DNA of 64,000 nt from Flavobacterium saccharophilum (GTDB taxonomy: Bacteria; Bacteroidota; Bacteroidia; Flavobacteriales; Flavobacteriaceae). Positions within the stretch are counted from its first letter, which is position 1. Every line of letters begins with the position of its first letter. Below are positions 39,871 through 49,005 of this stretch, piece by piece. The position numbers and the translations under genes were made by a program. The stretch lies in the NCBI RefSeq assembly GCF_900142735.1, contig NZ_FRBY01000005.1, positions 186,001-250,000 of the forward strand, read 5' to 3'. Under the pieces are notes generated by a model that was given only the letters and a program-made list of their open reading frames with translations, ran no database searches and had not been told where the DNA came from.

Positions 39871-41246
39871 TTTTTTGCTTTCTCATATCGCATTTTCAAA
39901 CCTTCTAAATAAGGCGCTTTTTGTTCTTCTGCTAAAGCTATTGATTTTTCAAAATTAATTAATGCTAAATTTCTCTTTCCATTTAACTCAAGCATATCGC
40001 CATAAGCCAAATAAACCATAGGAGATTTAGAATATAAAACAGTATTACTTTTAAAAATATATTCTGCTGCAATGGGATTATTTTTAATATTTTGAGAACC
40101 GAAAAAATTAACATCACCCTCGCCAAATAAACCTAAATCAATTCCCTTTTTAAAAATTTCTGTTATTTGCTGCTCCATTTTTTCATCATTCTTTTCAGAA
40201 TGTGATTGAACTTCTTGCTTAATGATAATTTCTAATTCATCATAAAGTTTTTTTGATTCTAATGCTTTTTTATTTCTGTAGATTTCCGCAGCCTTGCGTG
40301 CTAAGTCAACCGTTGCAGTATAGGCATTTTCATTTGAAGTTTTTACTTCAGGAATAACACCTATTCCTTCCCAATTTGTTTTTGTCACAGGATTTATCCC
40401 TGTTCCTGTTGGTATAAAGATTTCTAAATCAGAATTTATTTTAAAGACATCACCAGGATTCGCAGCTCCTCCAGTGGTTTCTCCAACTAATGTCGCTCTC
40501 TTTTGACTTTGCATATTATAACTAAATTCCTCTGCACCTGAAAAAGTTTTTGGGCCGGTAATGATAAACAAGGGAACATCAATCTTTTTCTTTCCATTTA
40601 CTTCATGAGTAATAACTTCTTCCTTTCGATTTCCTTGTCTAAAATAAAGTGTATTAATCAATAAATTACTTTCCAAAAAATAACTACATAAATAATTTAC
40701 TGTTTTAGGATTACCTCCTCCGTTGTTTTGTAAATCAACAATTACAGCATCGGTATTTGCCAAAAGATGCATGTAAGCATCAATAGTAATATTAGTTTCT
40801 GAAAGAAAAAAGCTGATATTTAAATACCCAATATTTCCATCAAGTATTTTTACCTCCTTAAAACCACTGGCTTGCTTTCGGGTATCGGTATAGTTTTTAA
40901 AATACATTTCATAATCAGTGGTTGAATTTTCCTGTTGTTTTACAGGTGCAAAAGCAGGCCAAACACCCAAATGCTTATCACCATTAACTACTCTAATTTC
41001 TTTAGTTAAAGCAACTGCAAAAGAATCAATTAGCTCCTGTTTTTTAAATTCCCCTTCCTTTAAACTTTTATTTAAATGACTAACAATTAATTCAGCCTTA
41101 TCTGGAAAAACATAATGTTCATGTAGTAATAAATCAATTTTACTGATGGTTTCTTTTTTGAACTTCTCATTTATTTTTTTCTGCCCAAAAACTTCGGCTT
41201 TAAAAACAATGACAAATAACAAGAGATGGATAAAAAGTGATTTCAT
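39861..41246 (-). CDS. S41-family peptidase with C-terminal TPR-like region
   Basis: A 461-residue secreted protease (signal about 1-21, ending VFG or similar). The N-terminal segment (ETISKIDLLLHEHYVFPDKA) resembles the IRBP/tricorn-type S41 N-terminus. GYLNISFFLSETNITIDAYM, DLQNNGGGNPKTVNYLCSYF and the Ser loop TGPKTFSGAEEFSYNMQSQK follow. Residues about 400-455 (GKRNLALINFEKSIALAEEQ) look like a TPR helix pair. No PDZ domain is visible. Targets are unknown. Its stop lies in the shared terminator hairpin. Confidence 0.85.
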   Translation of the reverse strand: MKSLFIHLLLFVIVFKAEVFGQKKINEKFKKETISKIDLLLHEHYVFPDKAELIVSHLNKSLKEGEFKKQELIDSFAVALTKEIRVVNGDKHLGVWPAFAPVKQQENSTTDYEMYFKNYTDTRKQASGFKEVKILDGNIGYLNISFFLSETNITIDAYMHLLANTDAVIVDLQNNGGGNPKTVNYLCSYFLESNLLINTLYFRQGNRKEEVITHEVNGKKKIDVPLFIITGPKTFSGAEEFSYNMQSQKRATLVGETTGGAANPGDVFKINSDLEIFIPTGTGINPVTKTNWEGIGVIPEVKTSNENAYTATVDLARKAAEIYRNKKALESKKLYDELEIIIKQEVQSHSEKNDEKMEQQITEIFKKGIDLGLFGEGDVNFFGSQNIKNNPIAAEYIFKSNTVLYSKSPMVYLAYGDMLELNGKRNLALINFEKSIALAEEQKAPYLEGLKMRYEKAKNNK

Positions 41247-41350
41247 GTTTTTTCTTTAGAAATAATTACAATAAAAATTACGGAGTTAAATCGGTCCTTA
41301 TCAAATATAGGTAAATATTTCATTATCAAACACAAGTTAAAAAAAGGCAT

Positions 41351-41380
41351 AAAAAAAGCCCCATTTTCATGGAGCTTTTT
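41351..41380 (-). terminator. carB terminator
   Basis: On the minus-strand RNA, GCUCCAU pairs with AUGGGGC using one U-G wobble, with A-run and T-run ends. On the plus strand the same pair has a C-A mismatch, so it acts for carB only. Confidence 0.75.
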
Positions 41381-41398
41381 TAATATCAGGATTTGAGA

Positions 41399-44254
41399 TT
41401 ATTTACTCAAATACATTTTTCTTCTTGAGTACAACTCGTAGAATTGATCGTCTTTTAAGTCATCAATAAACAAGATGCTCTCTCCAGTTGATTTCATTTC
41501 AGGTCCTAATGCTTTGTTTACATTTTGGAATTTGCTGAAAGAGAAAACTGGTTGTTTGATTGCATATCCTTTCAATTGTGGATTAAAGTCAAAATCAGTT
41601 ACTTTATTGTGACCTAACATTACTTTCGTAGCATAGTTTACATAAGGCTCTCCGTAAGCTTTTGCAATAAATGGTACTGTTCTCGATGCTCTTGGATTTG
41701 CTTCAATAATATAAACCGTATCATCTTTAATCGCAAACTGAATATTGATTAAACCTACCGTTTTTAAAGCTCTCGCGATTTTATAAGTATGGTCTTTTAT
41801 CTGTTGCATTACGAATTCTCCTAAGTTGAAAGGAGGCAATGTAGCATTACTATCTCCAGAGTGAACTCCACAAGGTTCGATGTGCTCCATAATTCCGATG
41901 ATGTAAACATTTCCATCAGCATCACAAATTGCATCTGCTTCCGCTTCGATTGCTCCAGCTAAATAATGATCTAAAAGCAATTTATTTCCTGGAATCGTTT
42001 TCAATAAATTGATTACATGCTCCTCTAATTCTTTTTTGTTGATTACAATTTTCATTCCCTGACCTCCTAATACATAAGAAGGACGAATCAATAATGGAAA
42101 ATCTAAAGTATCTGCTAAGGCAGAAGCTTCGTCAGCTGTTTCAGCAATTCCAAATTGTGGGAAAGGAATATGCAATTCTCTCAATAAGTCAGAGAATCTT
42201 CCTCTGTCTTCTGCTAAATCAAGTGCATCAAAACTAGTTCCGATGATTTTCACTCCGTATTTAGATAATTTTTCAGCCAATTTCAAAGCGGTTTGTCCAC
42301 CTAACTGCACAATAACACCTTCTGGTTTTTCATGCTGAATGATGTCATAAATATGTTCCCAGAAAACTGGTTCAAAGTATAATTTATCTGCTGTATCAAA
42401 ATCAGTCGAAACTGTTTCCGGGTTACAGTTGATCATAATTGTTTCGTATCCACATTCTTTTGCTGCCAAAACTCCGTGTACACAAGAGTAATCGAACTCG
42501 ATTCCTTGTCCAATTCTGTTTGGTCCTGAACCTAAAACGATGATTTTCTTTTTATCGGTAACAACGCTTTCGTTATCTACATAACGCTCGCCATTTGCTT
42601 TTTCAATTTCTGCCTCAAAAGTTGAGTAGTAATAAGGTGTCTGTGCTTTAAACTCAGCTGCACAAGTATCAACCAGTTTGAATACACGGTTGATGTTTTG
42701 ATCCATACGCAAAGTGTGAACTTCACTTTCCAGACAATTCATCATGTGAGCAATTTGTCTGTCTGCAAAACCTTTTTGTTTCGCTTCAAGTAAAAGCTCT
42801 TTTGGAAGATTAGAAATTTTATAGTTCGAAATTTCTTTCTCTAAAGTATAAAGTTCTTCGTATTGTTTTAAGAACCACATATCAATTTTTGTGATTTCAT
42901 GAATACGACTCAACGGAATTCCCATTGCAATCGCATCATAAATTACAAAAACACGATCCCAGCTTGCAAATGTCAGTTTCTCGATAATTTGCTCGTAATT
43001 GGTATAACCTTTTCCATCAGCACCTAAACCATTTCTCTTGATTTCTAATGACTGTGTAGCTTTGTGCAATGCTTCCTGGAACGAACGCCCAATTCCCATT
43101 ACCTCACCAACAGATTTCATCTGAAGTCCTAATGTTCTGTCAGCACCTTCAAATTTATCAAAGTTCCAACGTGGTATTTTAACGATTACATAATCCAATG
43201 TAGGTTCAAAAAGAGCCGAAGTCGATTTTGTAATTTGGTTTTGCAATTCATCTAAATTGTATCCTAAAGCCAGTTTAGAAGCAATTTTAGCAATTGGGTA
43301 ACCCGTTGCTTTTGATGCCAGAGCAGAAGAACGCGACACACGAGGGTTAATCTCGATTGCTACGATATCTTCTTTATCGTCTGGTGAAACTGCGAATTGT
43401 ACGTTACAACCTCCTGCAAAATTTCCGATACTACGCATCATCAAGATGGCATAGTCACGTAATTTTTGGAAAGTAGTATCAGATAATGTCATAGCTGGTG
43501 CAACTGTAATCGAATCTCCGGTATGAATTCCCATTGGATCCATATTTTCGATTGAACAGATAATCACCACATTATCATTTTTATCTCTTAAAAGTTCCAA
43601 TTCATATTCTTTCCATCCTAACAAAGCTTTGTCAATCAATACTTCGTGAATTGGTGACATTTCTAATCCGTAGGTTAGTTTTTCGTCAAATTCTTCTTTA
43701 CTGTGAACAAAAGCTGCTCCTGTTCCTCCTAATGTAAACGAAGGGCGAATTACTAATGGAAATCCAAATTCCTGAGCAATTTCTTTTCCTTCAAGGAAAG
43801 AAGTAGCGGTTTTTGCAGGCGCGGTAGGTACATTTATTTTTTGAAGCAATTGTTTAAATTGCTCTCTGTCCTCGGTAATATTAATAGCATTTACATCAAC
43901 ACCAATTAATCTTACTCCGAAATCCTGCCAGATTCCTTTTTCATCAGCTTCCAAACATAAATTCAAAGCTGTCTGCCCTCCCATTGTTGGCAAAACCGCA
44001 TCAATTTGTGGATGTTCCTTCAGAATTTCAATAATCGATTTTGTAGTTAATGGTTTCAAATATACATGATCGGCCATAGTTGGGTCGGTCATAATAGTCG
44101 CTGGATTTGAGTTTATCAAGATAACTTCAATTCCTTCTTCACGAATAGAACGTGCAGATTGAGATCCTGCATAATCGAATTCGCAAGCTTGACCAATAAC
44201 AATAGGACCTGATCCTATTATTAAAACTGATTTTATTGATGTGTCTTTAGGCAT
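41399..44254 (-). CDS. carB: Carbamoyl-phosphate synthase large subunit, without MGS domain
   Basis: A 951-residue enzyme that makes carbamoyl phosphate from bicarbonate, ATP and glutamine-derived ammonia for pyrimidine and arginine synthesis. The two ATP-grasp halves are both present: KSVLIIGSGPIVIGQACEFD (about 6-25) with FTLGGTGAAF, and KKIIVLGSGPNRIGQGIEFD (about 570-590) with SYVLGGQGM. ANPRASRTVPFIAKAYG closes the second half. E. coli CarB has about 1073 residues; this one stops after GESILFIDDLKDDQFYELY and lacks the C-terminal MGS allosteric domain. carA is not adjacent. Confidence 0.95.
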   Translation of the reverse strand: MPKDTSIKSVLIIGSGPIVIGQACEFDYAGSQSARSIREEGIEVILINSNPATIMTDPTMADHVYLKPLTTKSIIEILKEHPQIDAVLPTMGGQTALNLCLEADEKGIWQDFGVRLIGVDVNAINITEDREQFKQLLQKINVPTAPAKTATSFLEGKEIAQEFGFPLVIRPSFTLGGTGAAFVHSKEEFDEKLTYGLEMSPIHEVLIDKALLGWKEYELELLRDKNDNVVIICSIENMDPMGIHTGDSITVAPAMTLSDTTFQKLRDYAILMMRSIGNFAGGCNVQFAVSPDDKEDIVAIEINPRVSRSSALASKATGYPIAKIASKLALGYNLDELQNQITKSTSALFEPTLDYVIVKIPRWNFDKFEGADRTLGLQMKSVGEVMGIGRSFQEALHKATQSLEIKRNGLGADGKGYTNYEQIIEKLTFASWDRVFVIYDAIAMGIPLSRIHEITKIDMWFLKQYEELYTLEKEISNYKISNLPKELLLEAKQKGFADRQIAHMMNCLESEVHTLRMDQNINRVFKLVDTCAAEFKAQTPYYYSTFEAEIEKANGERYVDNESVVTDKKKIIVLGSGPNRIGQGIEFDYSCVHGVLAAKECGYETIMINCNPETVSTDFDTADKLYFEPVFWEHIYDIIQHEKPEGVIVQLGGQTALKLAEKLSKYGVKIIGTSFDALDLAEDRGRFSDLLRELHIPFPQFGIAETADEASALADTLDFPLLIRPSYVLGGQGMKIVINKKELEEHVINLLKTIPGNKLLLDHYLAGAIEAEADAICDADGNVYIIGIMEHIEPCGVHSGDSNATLPPFNLGEFVMQQIKDHTYKIARALKTVGLINIQFAIKDDTVYIIEANPRASRTVPFIAKAYGEPYVNYATKVMLGHNKVTDFDFNPQLKGYAIKQPVFSFSKFQNVNKALGPEMKSTGESILFIDDLKDDQFYELYSRRKMYLSK

Positions 44255-44348
44255 TGTATTTGTATTGTGTAGTTATATAAAGTACTTAAAAAAACATTCT
44301 TAGTATATTCTAAACTAGAACGTTGCAGGTTTTTTACCGACAAGGTAT

Positions 44349-44381
44349 AAAAAAAGGCGATACTAAAAAAGTAATCGCCTT
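44349..44381 (-). terminator. rpmH terminator
   Basis: In the minus direction AAGGCGATTAC pairs with GTATCGCCTT (one bulged T), followed by T7. It sits 20 bases after the rpmH stop. Confidence 0.8.
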
Positions 44382-44400
44382 ATGTATGTTTATACAAACA

Positions 44401-44562
44401 TTATTTTTTGTGTCTAGGTTCGCTAGAAACAGTTAATTTATGTCTTCCTTTTGCTCTTCTACGCGCCAGAACTTTTCTTCCATTCGCAGAAGCCATTCTG
44501 TCCATAAATCCGTGCTTATTTCTTCTTTTTCTTTTCGATGGTTGAAACGTTCTTTTGCTCAT
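44401..44562 (-). CDS. rpmH: 50S ribosomal protein L34
   Basis: A 53-residue basic protein read from the minus strand. It opens MSKRTFQPSKRKRRNKHGF and continues MDRMASANGRKVLARRRAKG, as in all bacterial L34; the tail TVSSEPRHKK is flavobacterial. It is part of the large ribosomal subunit near the exit tunnel region. rnpA, its usual partner elsewhere, is not next to it here; carB follows instead. A full promoter lies 70 bases upstream. Confidence 0.95.
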   Translation of the reverse strand: MSKRTFQPSKRKRRNKHGFMDRMASANGRKVLARRRAKGRHKLTVSSEPRHKK

Positions 44563-44634
44563 TGCTTTGTATCTTTAAAATGGTATCTAATATCTCTTTT
44601 CTGTTTTTGAATATCGTTATTCTAAAACCGAGTG

Positions 44635-44664
44635 CAAATATACAAAGACTTTTTTTTCTGGCAA
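44635..44664 (-). promoter_or_regulatory. rpmH promoter
   Basis: On the minus strand TTG (44664-44662), 19 bases, TATATTTG (44642-44635). This is an excellent match to the consensus. The leader is about 65 bases. Confidence 0.7.
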
Positions 44665-44728
44665 GTACTTTAATAAAAATATTTTTAATTCATTTTACTA
44701 TATTTGCAAGCACAAATATACACCTATT

Positions 44729-45244
44729 ATGTTTAACAAAAATATTAAGCTTATTTTGGCCGGACTTCTTGTAGTTGCTGGCGTTTGGCAATTTACAGAG
44801 AGTAATATCGGGAATGGTATTTTCCTTATATTATTGACGGCAATTCCGATTTTTCTTTATTTTAAAAATGAATTTATCCTTTTAGCCTTCCTAAAATTAA
44901 GAAAACAAGATTTTGAAGGAGCTAAAAACTGGCTGGCATACATCAAAAATCCGGAATCGGCATTAGTTAGAAAACAACAAGGATATTTTAACTACCTACA
45001 CGGAATCATGTTATCTCAGACTAATATCAATCAGGCAGAGAAACATTTCAAGAAAGCAATCGAACTTGGTTTATCTATGGATATGGATTTAGCTGTAGCA
45101 AAACTAAACCTTGCAGGAGTTGCAATGTCACGCAGAAGAAAATTGGAAGCTACTAATTTATTGAATGAAGCTAAAAAATTAGACAAACAAGGCATGCTGA
45201 AAGAGCAAATCACAATGATGAAAGAGCAAATGAAGAAAATCTAA
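44729..45244 (+). CDS. Membrane protein with TPR-like repeats
   Basis: A 171-residue protein: two closely spaced TM helices (about 7-23 and 28-45; LILAGLLVVAGVWQF and NGIFLILLTAIPIFLYF), then a soluble helical part with TPR-type pairs (ALVRKQQGYFNYLHGIMLSQ, QAEKHFKKAIELGLSMDMDL, EATNLLNEAKKLDKQGM). It may be an inner-membrane-anchored adaptor; the family has no assigned role. A -7 box TATATTTG (44699-44706) lies upstream, back to back with the rpmH promoter. Confidence 0.7.
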   Translation: MFNKNIKLILAGLLVVAGVWQFTESNIGNGIFLILLTAIPIFLYFKNEFILLAFLKLRKQDFEGAKNWLAYIKNPESALVRKQQGYFNYLHGIMLSQTNINQAEKHFKKAIELGLSMDMDLAVAKLNLAGVAMSRRRKLEATNLLNEAKKLDKQGMLKEQITMMKEQMKKI

Positions 45245-45266
45245 ATTTCTTTAAATTACTATATTT

Positions 45267-45300
45267 AAAATCCCAAATTCGAAAAGAGTTTGGGATTTTT
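45267..45300 (+). terminator. Terminator after the TPR membrane gene
   Basis: AAATCCCAAA (45268-45277) pairs with TTTGGGATTT (45289-45298), with T-run after. The loop TTCGAAAAGAG is 11 bases. Confidence 0.8.
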
Positions 45301-45354
45301 TATTTTAGATTTTAGAATGTAGATTTTAGATTTTTAAAGCTAACATTAATAATC

Positions 45355-45447
45355 AGGAGCTATTTCCTGCTGTCCTTCCAAATCTTTTGTGCCGAACCCC
45401 GGCACAAAAGGATTTTCCCTCCCATCAGGGCTAGGGCACTCATTTTC
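45355..45447 (+). repeat. Palindromic repeat family A, copy 2
   Basis: Same frame as 2683-2776: AGGAGCTATTTCCTGCTGTCC, ATCTTTT, hairpin TGTGCCG/CGGCACA, AAAAGGAT, then CATCAGGGCTAGGGCACTCA. The hairpin sequence differs from copies 1 and 3 but still pairs perfectly. Confidence 0.9.
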
Positions 45448-45489
45448 AAAAGAAAATTTATCCCCTTGAATTATTAATTCTCATTTTTT

Positions 45490-45621
45490 TTGTCATTTCG
45501 ACCGAAGGGAGACTTGAGCGATAGCGACAGGCGAAGCAAATCACACTAGAAGCTCCACAATCAAAATCATCAATCTTTGTCGAGTCACCCGTCTGATTTC
45601 TACCTTCGGTCGAAATAACAA
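45490..45621. repeat. Family G long hairpin, copy 2
   Basis: TTGTCATTTCGACCGAAGG (45490-45508) pairs with the end of CCTTCGGTCGAAATAACAA (45603-45621), with one mismatch. The internal CAATCTTTGTCGAG (45571-45584) is identical to the loop of the hairpin at 31321-31425. Confidence 0.8.
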
Positions 45622-45743
45622 TGTTGTGGAAAAAATCTTTGCGTATTATCTTTGTCAAAGTTTAAAACTTTGACAAAGATCTCATAACGATAATCGTTTG
45701 GAATTTGGAATTTGGGATTTAAAAATTGGAATTTTACAAACTT

Positions 45744-46403
45744 CTAATCCTCCAATATAATCGAAGGCAAATTCTCATTCAGCCATTTATATTTATTGAG
45801 AATCATAACATGGGTTCCTCCTTTTACAATAATACAGCTCTTAATATATTTTATCGGAAAAACATCATCCTTATCACCATGAATATGAATTACCTTTTCA
45901 TCACGCTGATCTCTATCCCATAAAATCACATTTTCTACAGCCCACTGCAGGTAATGAAGATCTCGCATCGCCAGAAACTTTTCATAAAGCTTTATACGTT
46001 TATTGATTTTTTCACCAAAAGAATATTTTGCAAGGTTTTCAATATTCAGAATCAACTTCATCGGAATCAACTTATAAGCTTTTGTAGTTTTTCCGATTTT
46101 CATTCTTCTTGGAAATTCCGTATTGCTTCTAACACTGGAAATAATGATAATTTTCCGAACCTGAATATGTTTCGCCATTTCCTGAACCAGGATTCCACCA
46201 AAGGAAACACCAATCAAAACCGGATTTTCATGTTTGATGTTCTTAGTGATGCGTAGCGCATAATCAGACAACGATTCTTTAGACTGCGGAATTTCCCACT
46301 CCAACAGACACATTTCAAATACAGCTTCATCTAATTTAATTCTTTCAAAAATGCTTGAGCTAGCTGCTAAACCAGGCATAAAATATACAGGAATTTTACT
46401 CAT
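45744..46403 (-). CDS. Alpha/beta hydrolase
   Basis: A 219-residue alpha/beta hydrolase-fold protein. YFMPGLAASSSIFE is the oxyanion-hole segment; the nucleophile elbow is GVSFGG (about 65-70); the acid is in HIHGDKDDVFP and the His is in KGGTHVMILNKY. All three members of the triad are present. There is no signal peptide. The substrate is unknown. A -7 box on the minus strand is not clear; it appears to be a single gene. Confidence 0.82.
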   Translation of the reverse strand: MSKIPVYFMPGLAASSSIFERIKLDEAVFEMCLLEWEIPQSKESLSDYALRITKNIKHENPVLIGVSFGGILVQEMAKHIQVRKIIIISSVRSNTEFPRRMKIGKTTKAYKLIPMKLILNIENLAKYSFGEKINKRIKLYEKFLAMRDLHYLQWAVENVILWDRDQRDEKVIHIHGDKDDVFPIKYIKSCIIVKGGTHVMILNKYKWLNENLPSIILED

Positions 46404-46686
46404 TTGGCAGAAAAGGAATTTTTAATTACGGTTTTTCAATTTCAAGATAAATTTACTTTTTTTACTAATATGCACAGCAAATCTTACACCATAATTCAAT
46501 ATTAAAACAAATAAAATTACAAAAGGAGGATAATCCCAGCACTTAAAAAAATAATTTTATATTGAAAATCAAATGATTACCTTTGTATGCCAAATAATTC
46601 TTATTCAATCTTCTTCAAAAGAAGTTTGAACGAATTAAAACCCGAATCTATATTAACATTTTTCACCTACTAAAACATGTAAAATT

Positions 46687-46992
46687 ATGGAACCTATTGA
46701 AACAATTATGGAAATCAAAGACAACACTTTCGCAAGACAATTTGAGACCATAACCCCTGAAGGACTAATTTCTGTTGAGTATTCATTTCAGGAAAAGAAA
46801 ATTTTCCTAACCAAAATCAATACTCCCGAAGGTTTTGAAAATCAAGAATTGATTAACACATTACTCAAAAGCATCATGGAAATTGTCATTGAAAAGAAAT
46901 TCAAACTAATGCCTATTCATCCAAAAATTGTGCTTTTCATCAAGAAAAACCCAAGGTACAAAGAATTACTACCTCCCGGAATTAGAATTTAA
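46687..46992 (+). CDS. GNAT-like YjdJ-type N-acetyltransferase domain protein
   Basis: A 101-residue protein matching the short GCN5-related family (about 14-97). FARQFETITPEGLISVEYSF, TKINTPEGFENQELINTLLK and KKFKLMPIHPKIVLFIKKNP correspond to the family order (strand, strand, AcCoA helix, Pxxx strand). The usual RGxG CoA loop is degenerate (GFENQEL), so acetyltransferase activity is doubtful. A -7-like TACCTTTG sits about 100 bases upstream (46578-46585). It ends at a terminator at 47015. Confidence 0.7.
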   Translation: MEPIETIMEIKDNTFARQFETITPEGLISVEYSFQEKKIFLTKINTPEGFENQELINTLLKSIMEIVIEKKFKLMPIHPKIVLFIKKNPRYKELLPPGIRI

Positions 46993-47014
46993 TTTCTCGA
47001 TTTCTCCACAAAAT

Positions 47015-47045
47015 AAAAAAGCACAAGTTAATCCTTGTGCTTTTT
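47015..47045. terminator. Bidirectional terminator
   Basis: GCACAAG (47021-47027) pairs with CTTGTGC (47034-47040) with A6 before and T5 after. It lies between the GNAT-like gene and the convergent ABC-F gene. Confidence 0.9.
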
Positions 47046-47067
47046 CGTTTTCATATAGATTGAAAAA

Positions 47068-48702
47068 TTATTTTTCGATCTCTCTCATAGAATCCATTTT
47101 TTTATGCGCTAAGAAACCGGCAACATCTTCAAAATGCTCTTTTACTCTTTTGTTTCCAAACTCAAAAACTTTAGTTGCTAATCCGTCAAGGAAATCACGG
47201 TCGTGAGAAACCAAGATTAATGTTCCGTCAAAATCACGCAATGCATCTTTAATAATATCCTTAGTTTTCATGTCTAAGTGATTTGAAGGCTCATCCAGAA
47301 TTAATAAGTTAACAGGTTCCAATAACAATTTAATCATTGCCAAACGCGTTTTTTCTCCTCCGGAAAGCACTTTTACTTTCTTGGTAATATCATCGCCCTG
47401 AAACATGAAGGCTCCTAAAATATTTTTAATCTGCGTACGAATATCTCCAACAGCAATAGCATCGATAGTTTCAAAAATCGTAGCATTCTCATCCAACAAT
47501 GAAGCCTGATTTTGAGCAAAATATCCAATTTGTGAATTGTGACCAATATCTACACTTCCTTCATCGATACCAATTTCTTTCATGATCGCTTTGATCATGG
47601 TCGATTTACCTTCACCATTTTTACCAACAAAAGCTACTTTTTGCCCTCTTTCAATAACAATATTTGCATCTTTAAAAACAACATGATCTCCGTACGATTT
47701 AGATAAATCTTTTACTACAACAGGATATTGTCCTGAACGTGCTGCCGGCGGGAATTTTAATTTTAATGCAGAATTATCTACTTCATCAACCTGCACAATA
47801 ACTAATTTCTCCAACATCTTAACACGCGACTGAACCGCATCGGTTTTAGAGAATGTCCCTTTAAAACGATCAATAAAAGCTCTGTTATCAGCAATCATTT
47901 TTTGCTGCTCATCGTACGCTTTTTGTTGATGTACACGACGGTCTTTTCTTAATTCTAAATAATGAGAATACTTCGCTTTGTAATCATAAATTCTTCCCAT
48001 TGTAACTTCAATAGTACGATTTGTGATATTATCTACAAACGCTCTATCGTGCGAAATTACCACAACAGCCTTAGCCTGATTTAATAAAAATTCTTCTAAC
48101 CACTGAATACTTTCGATATCCATGTGATTAGTTGGCTCATCCAGTAAAATTAAATCTGGTTTTTGCAATAGGATTTTCGCCAATTCTATACGCATTCTCC
48201 ATCCTCCTGAAAATTCAGAAGTCTGACGCGTAAAATCCTCACGTTCAAAACCTAAACCAACTAAAATTTTCTCAACTTCGGCCTCGTAATTCACTTCCTC
48301 GATCGCATAATATTTCTCACTTAAGTCAGAAACTCTTTCGATCAATTTCATGTATTCATCACTTTCATAATCAGTACGAACCGTTAATTGCTCGTTGATT
48401 TCATCGATTTCAGCTTTCATTTTAAAAATCTCACCAAAAGCTTTTGATGCCTCTTCCATTACAGTCGAACCATCTTTAGTCAATAAATGCTGAGGCAAAT
48501 AGGCCACTACAGCATCTTTTGGAGTTGAGATACTTCCGGTAGAAGGTTTACTTTGACCAGCAATTATTTTTAGAAGTGTCGATTTTCCCGCACCATTTTT
48601 ACCCATAAGGGCAATTTTATCATTTTCATTTATAGCAAAAGAAACATCGCTAAATAATGTAGTTCCACCAAACTGAACCGAAATATCGTTAACTGTAATC
48701 AT
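47068..48702 (-). CDS. ABC-F family ATPase (YbiT/EttA-like)
   Basis: A 544-residue protein with two ABC ATPase domains joined by the ABC-F linker and no membrane part. Walker A motifs are MGKNGAGKSTLLKI (about 33-46) and VGKNGEGKSTMIKA; signatures are TSEFSGGWRMRIELAKILL and VLSGGEKTRLAMIKLLL. The linker (about 235-300) is HSHYLELRKDRRVHQQ-like. ABC-F proteins act on the ribosome in translation control or antibiotic protection. Substrate and subtype are uncertain, but the YbiT-like arrangement is the best fit. Confidence 0.9.
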   Translation of the reverse strand: MITVNDISVQFGGTTLFSDVSFAINENDKIALMGKNGAGKSTLLKIIAGQSKPSTGSISTPKDAVVAYLPQHLLTKDGSTVMEEASKAFGEIFKMKAEIDEINEQLTVRTDYESDEYMKLIERVSDLSEKYYAIEEVNYEAEVEKILVGLGFEREDFTRQTSEFSGGWRMRIELAKILLQKPDLILLDEPTNHMDIESIQWLEEFLLNQAKAVVVISHDRAFVDNITNRTIEVTMGRIYDYKAKYSHYLELRKDRRVHQQKAYDEQQKMIADNRAFIDRFKGTFSKTDAVQSRVKMLEKLVIVQVDEVDNSALKLKFPPAARSGQYPVVVKDLSKSYGDHVVFKDANIVIERGQKVAFVGKNGEGKSTMIKAIMKEIGIDEGSVDIGHNSQIGYFAQNQASLLDENATIFETIDAIAVGDIRTQIKNILGAFMFQGDDITKKVKVLSGGEKTRLAMIKLLLEPVNLLILDEPSNHLDMKTKDIIKDALRDFDGTLILVSHDRDFLDGLATKVFEFGNKRVKEHFEDVAGFLAHKKMDSMREIEK

Positions 48703-48783
48703 TTAGATTTTTAGATTTTAGACTGCTTAGATTTTTAGACTTCTTAGCAAGTGTTTTTTTGAAGGTGCAAAGATAGATTTTAA

Positions 48784-49005
48784 TTAGATAATGTGCCAAT
48801 TCTAAATGTGGCAATTTGTCAATTAGATAATTAGATAATTTCAAGAATTAGAAAATGTGACAATGAGATAATTAGATAATTTTTGAATTAGAAAATTAGA
48901 CAATTAGACAATTTCTTAAATTCCTAATAAAACAAAACCCGACAGGTTTTAAAACCTGTCGGGTTTGCTAAAATTATCTAATTTTCTAATTGACTAATTA
49001 TCTAA
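48784..49005. repeat. TTAGATAATT repeat arms around a GC hairpin
   Basis: Variants of AATTAGATAATTAGATAATTT are tandem between 48784 and 48918, and inverse copies (AAAATTATCTAATTTTCTAAT...) lie at 48967-49010. In the centre is a perfect palindrome (48935-48966). The whole stretch is the 303-base spacer between two minus-strand genes. Short copies occur also at 23690-23725. Confidence 0.6.
48935..48966 (-). terminator. Perfect palindromic terminator, GlmU-like gene
   Basis: AAACCCGACAGGTTTT (48935-48950) and its exact complement (48951-48966) form a loop-less 16-bp stem. A related CCCGACA/TGTCGGG hairpin terminates the phosphohexomutase gene at 54428. Confidence 0.75.

Larger units (their letters stand above)
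45245..45743. other. Repeat-rich spacer of about 500 bases
   Basis: No gene is seen. In order it holds a terminator (45267-45300), AT-rich TTTAGATTTTAGA repeats (to about 45340), family A copy 2, family G copy 2, and TTGGAATTTGGAATTT repeats (45700-45737) before the minus-strand hydrolase stop. An apparent reading frame at 45458-45658 is the family G repeat and is rejected. Confidence 0.7.

Noticed and set aside
45458..45658. Open frame of 66 codons on the minus strand
   Set aside because: It is wholly within the family G inverted repeat and has no family features or ribosome-binding context.
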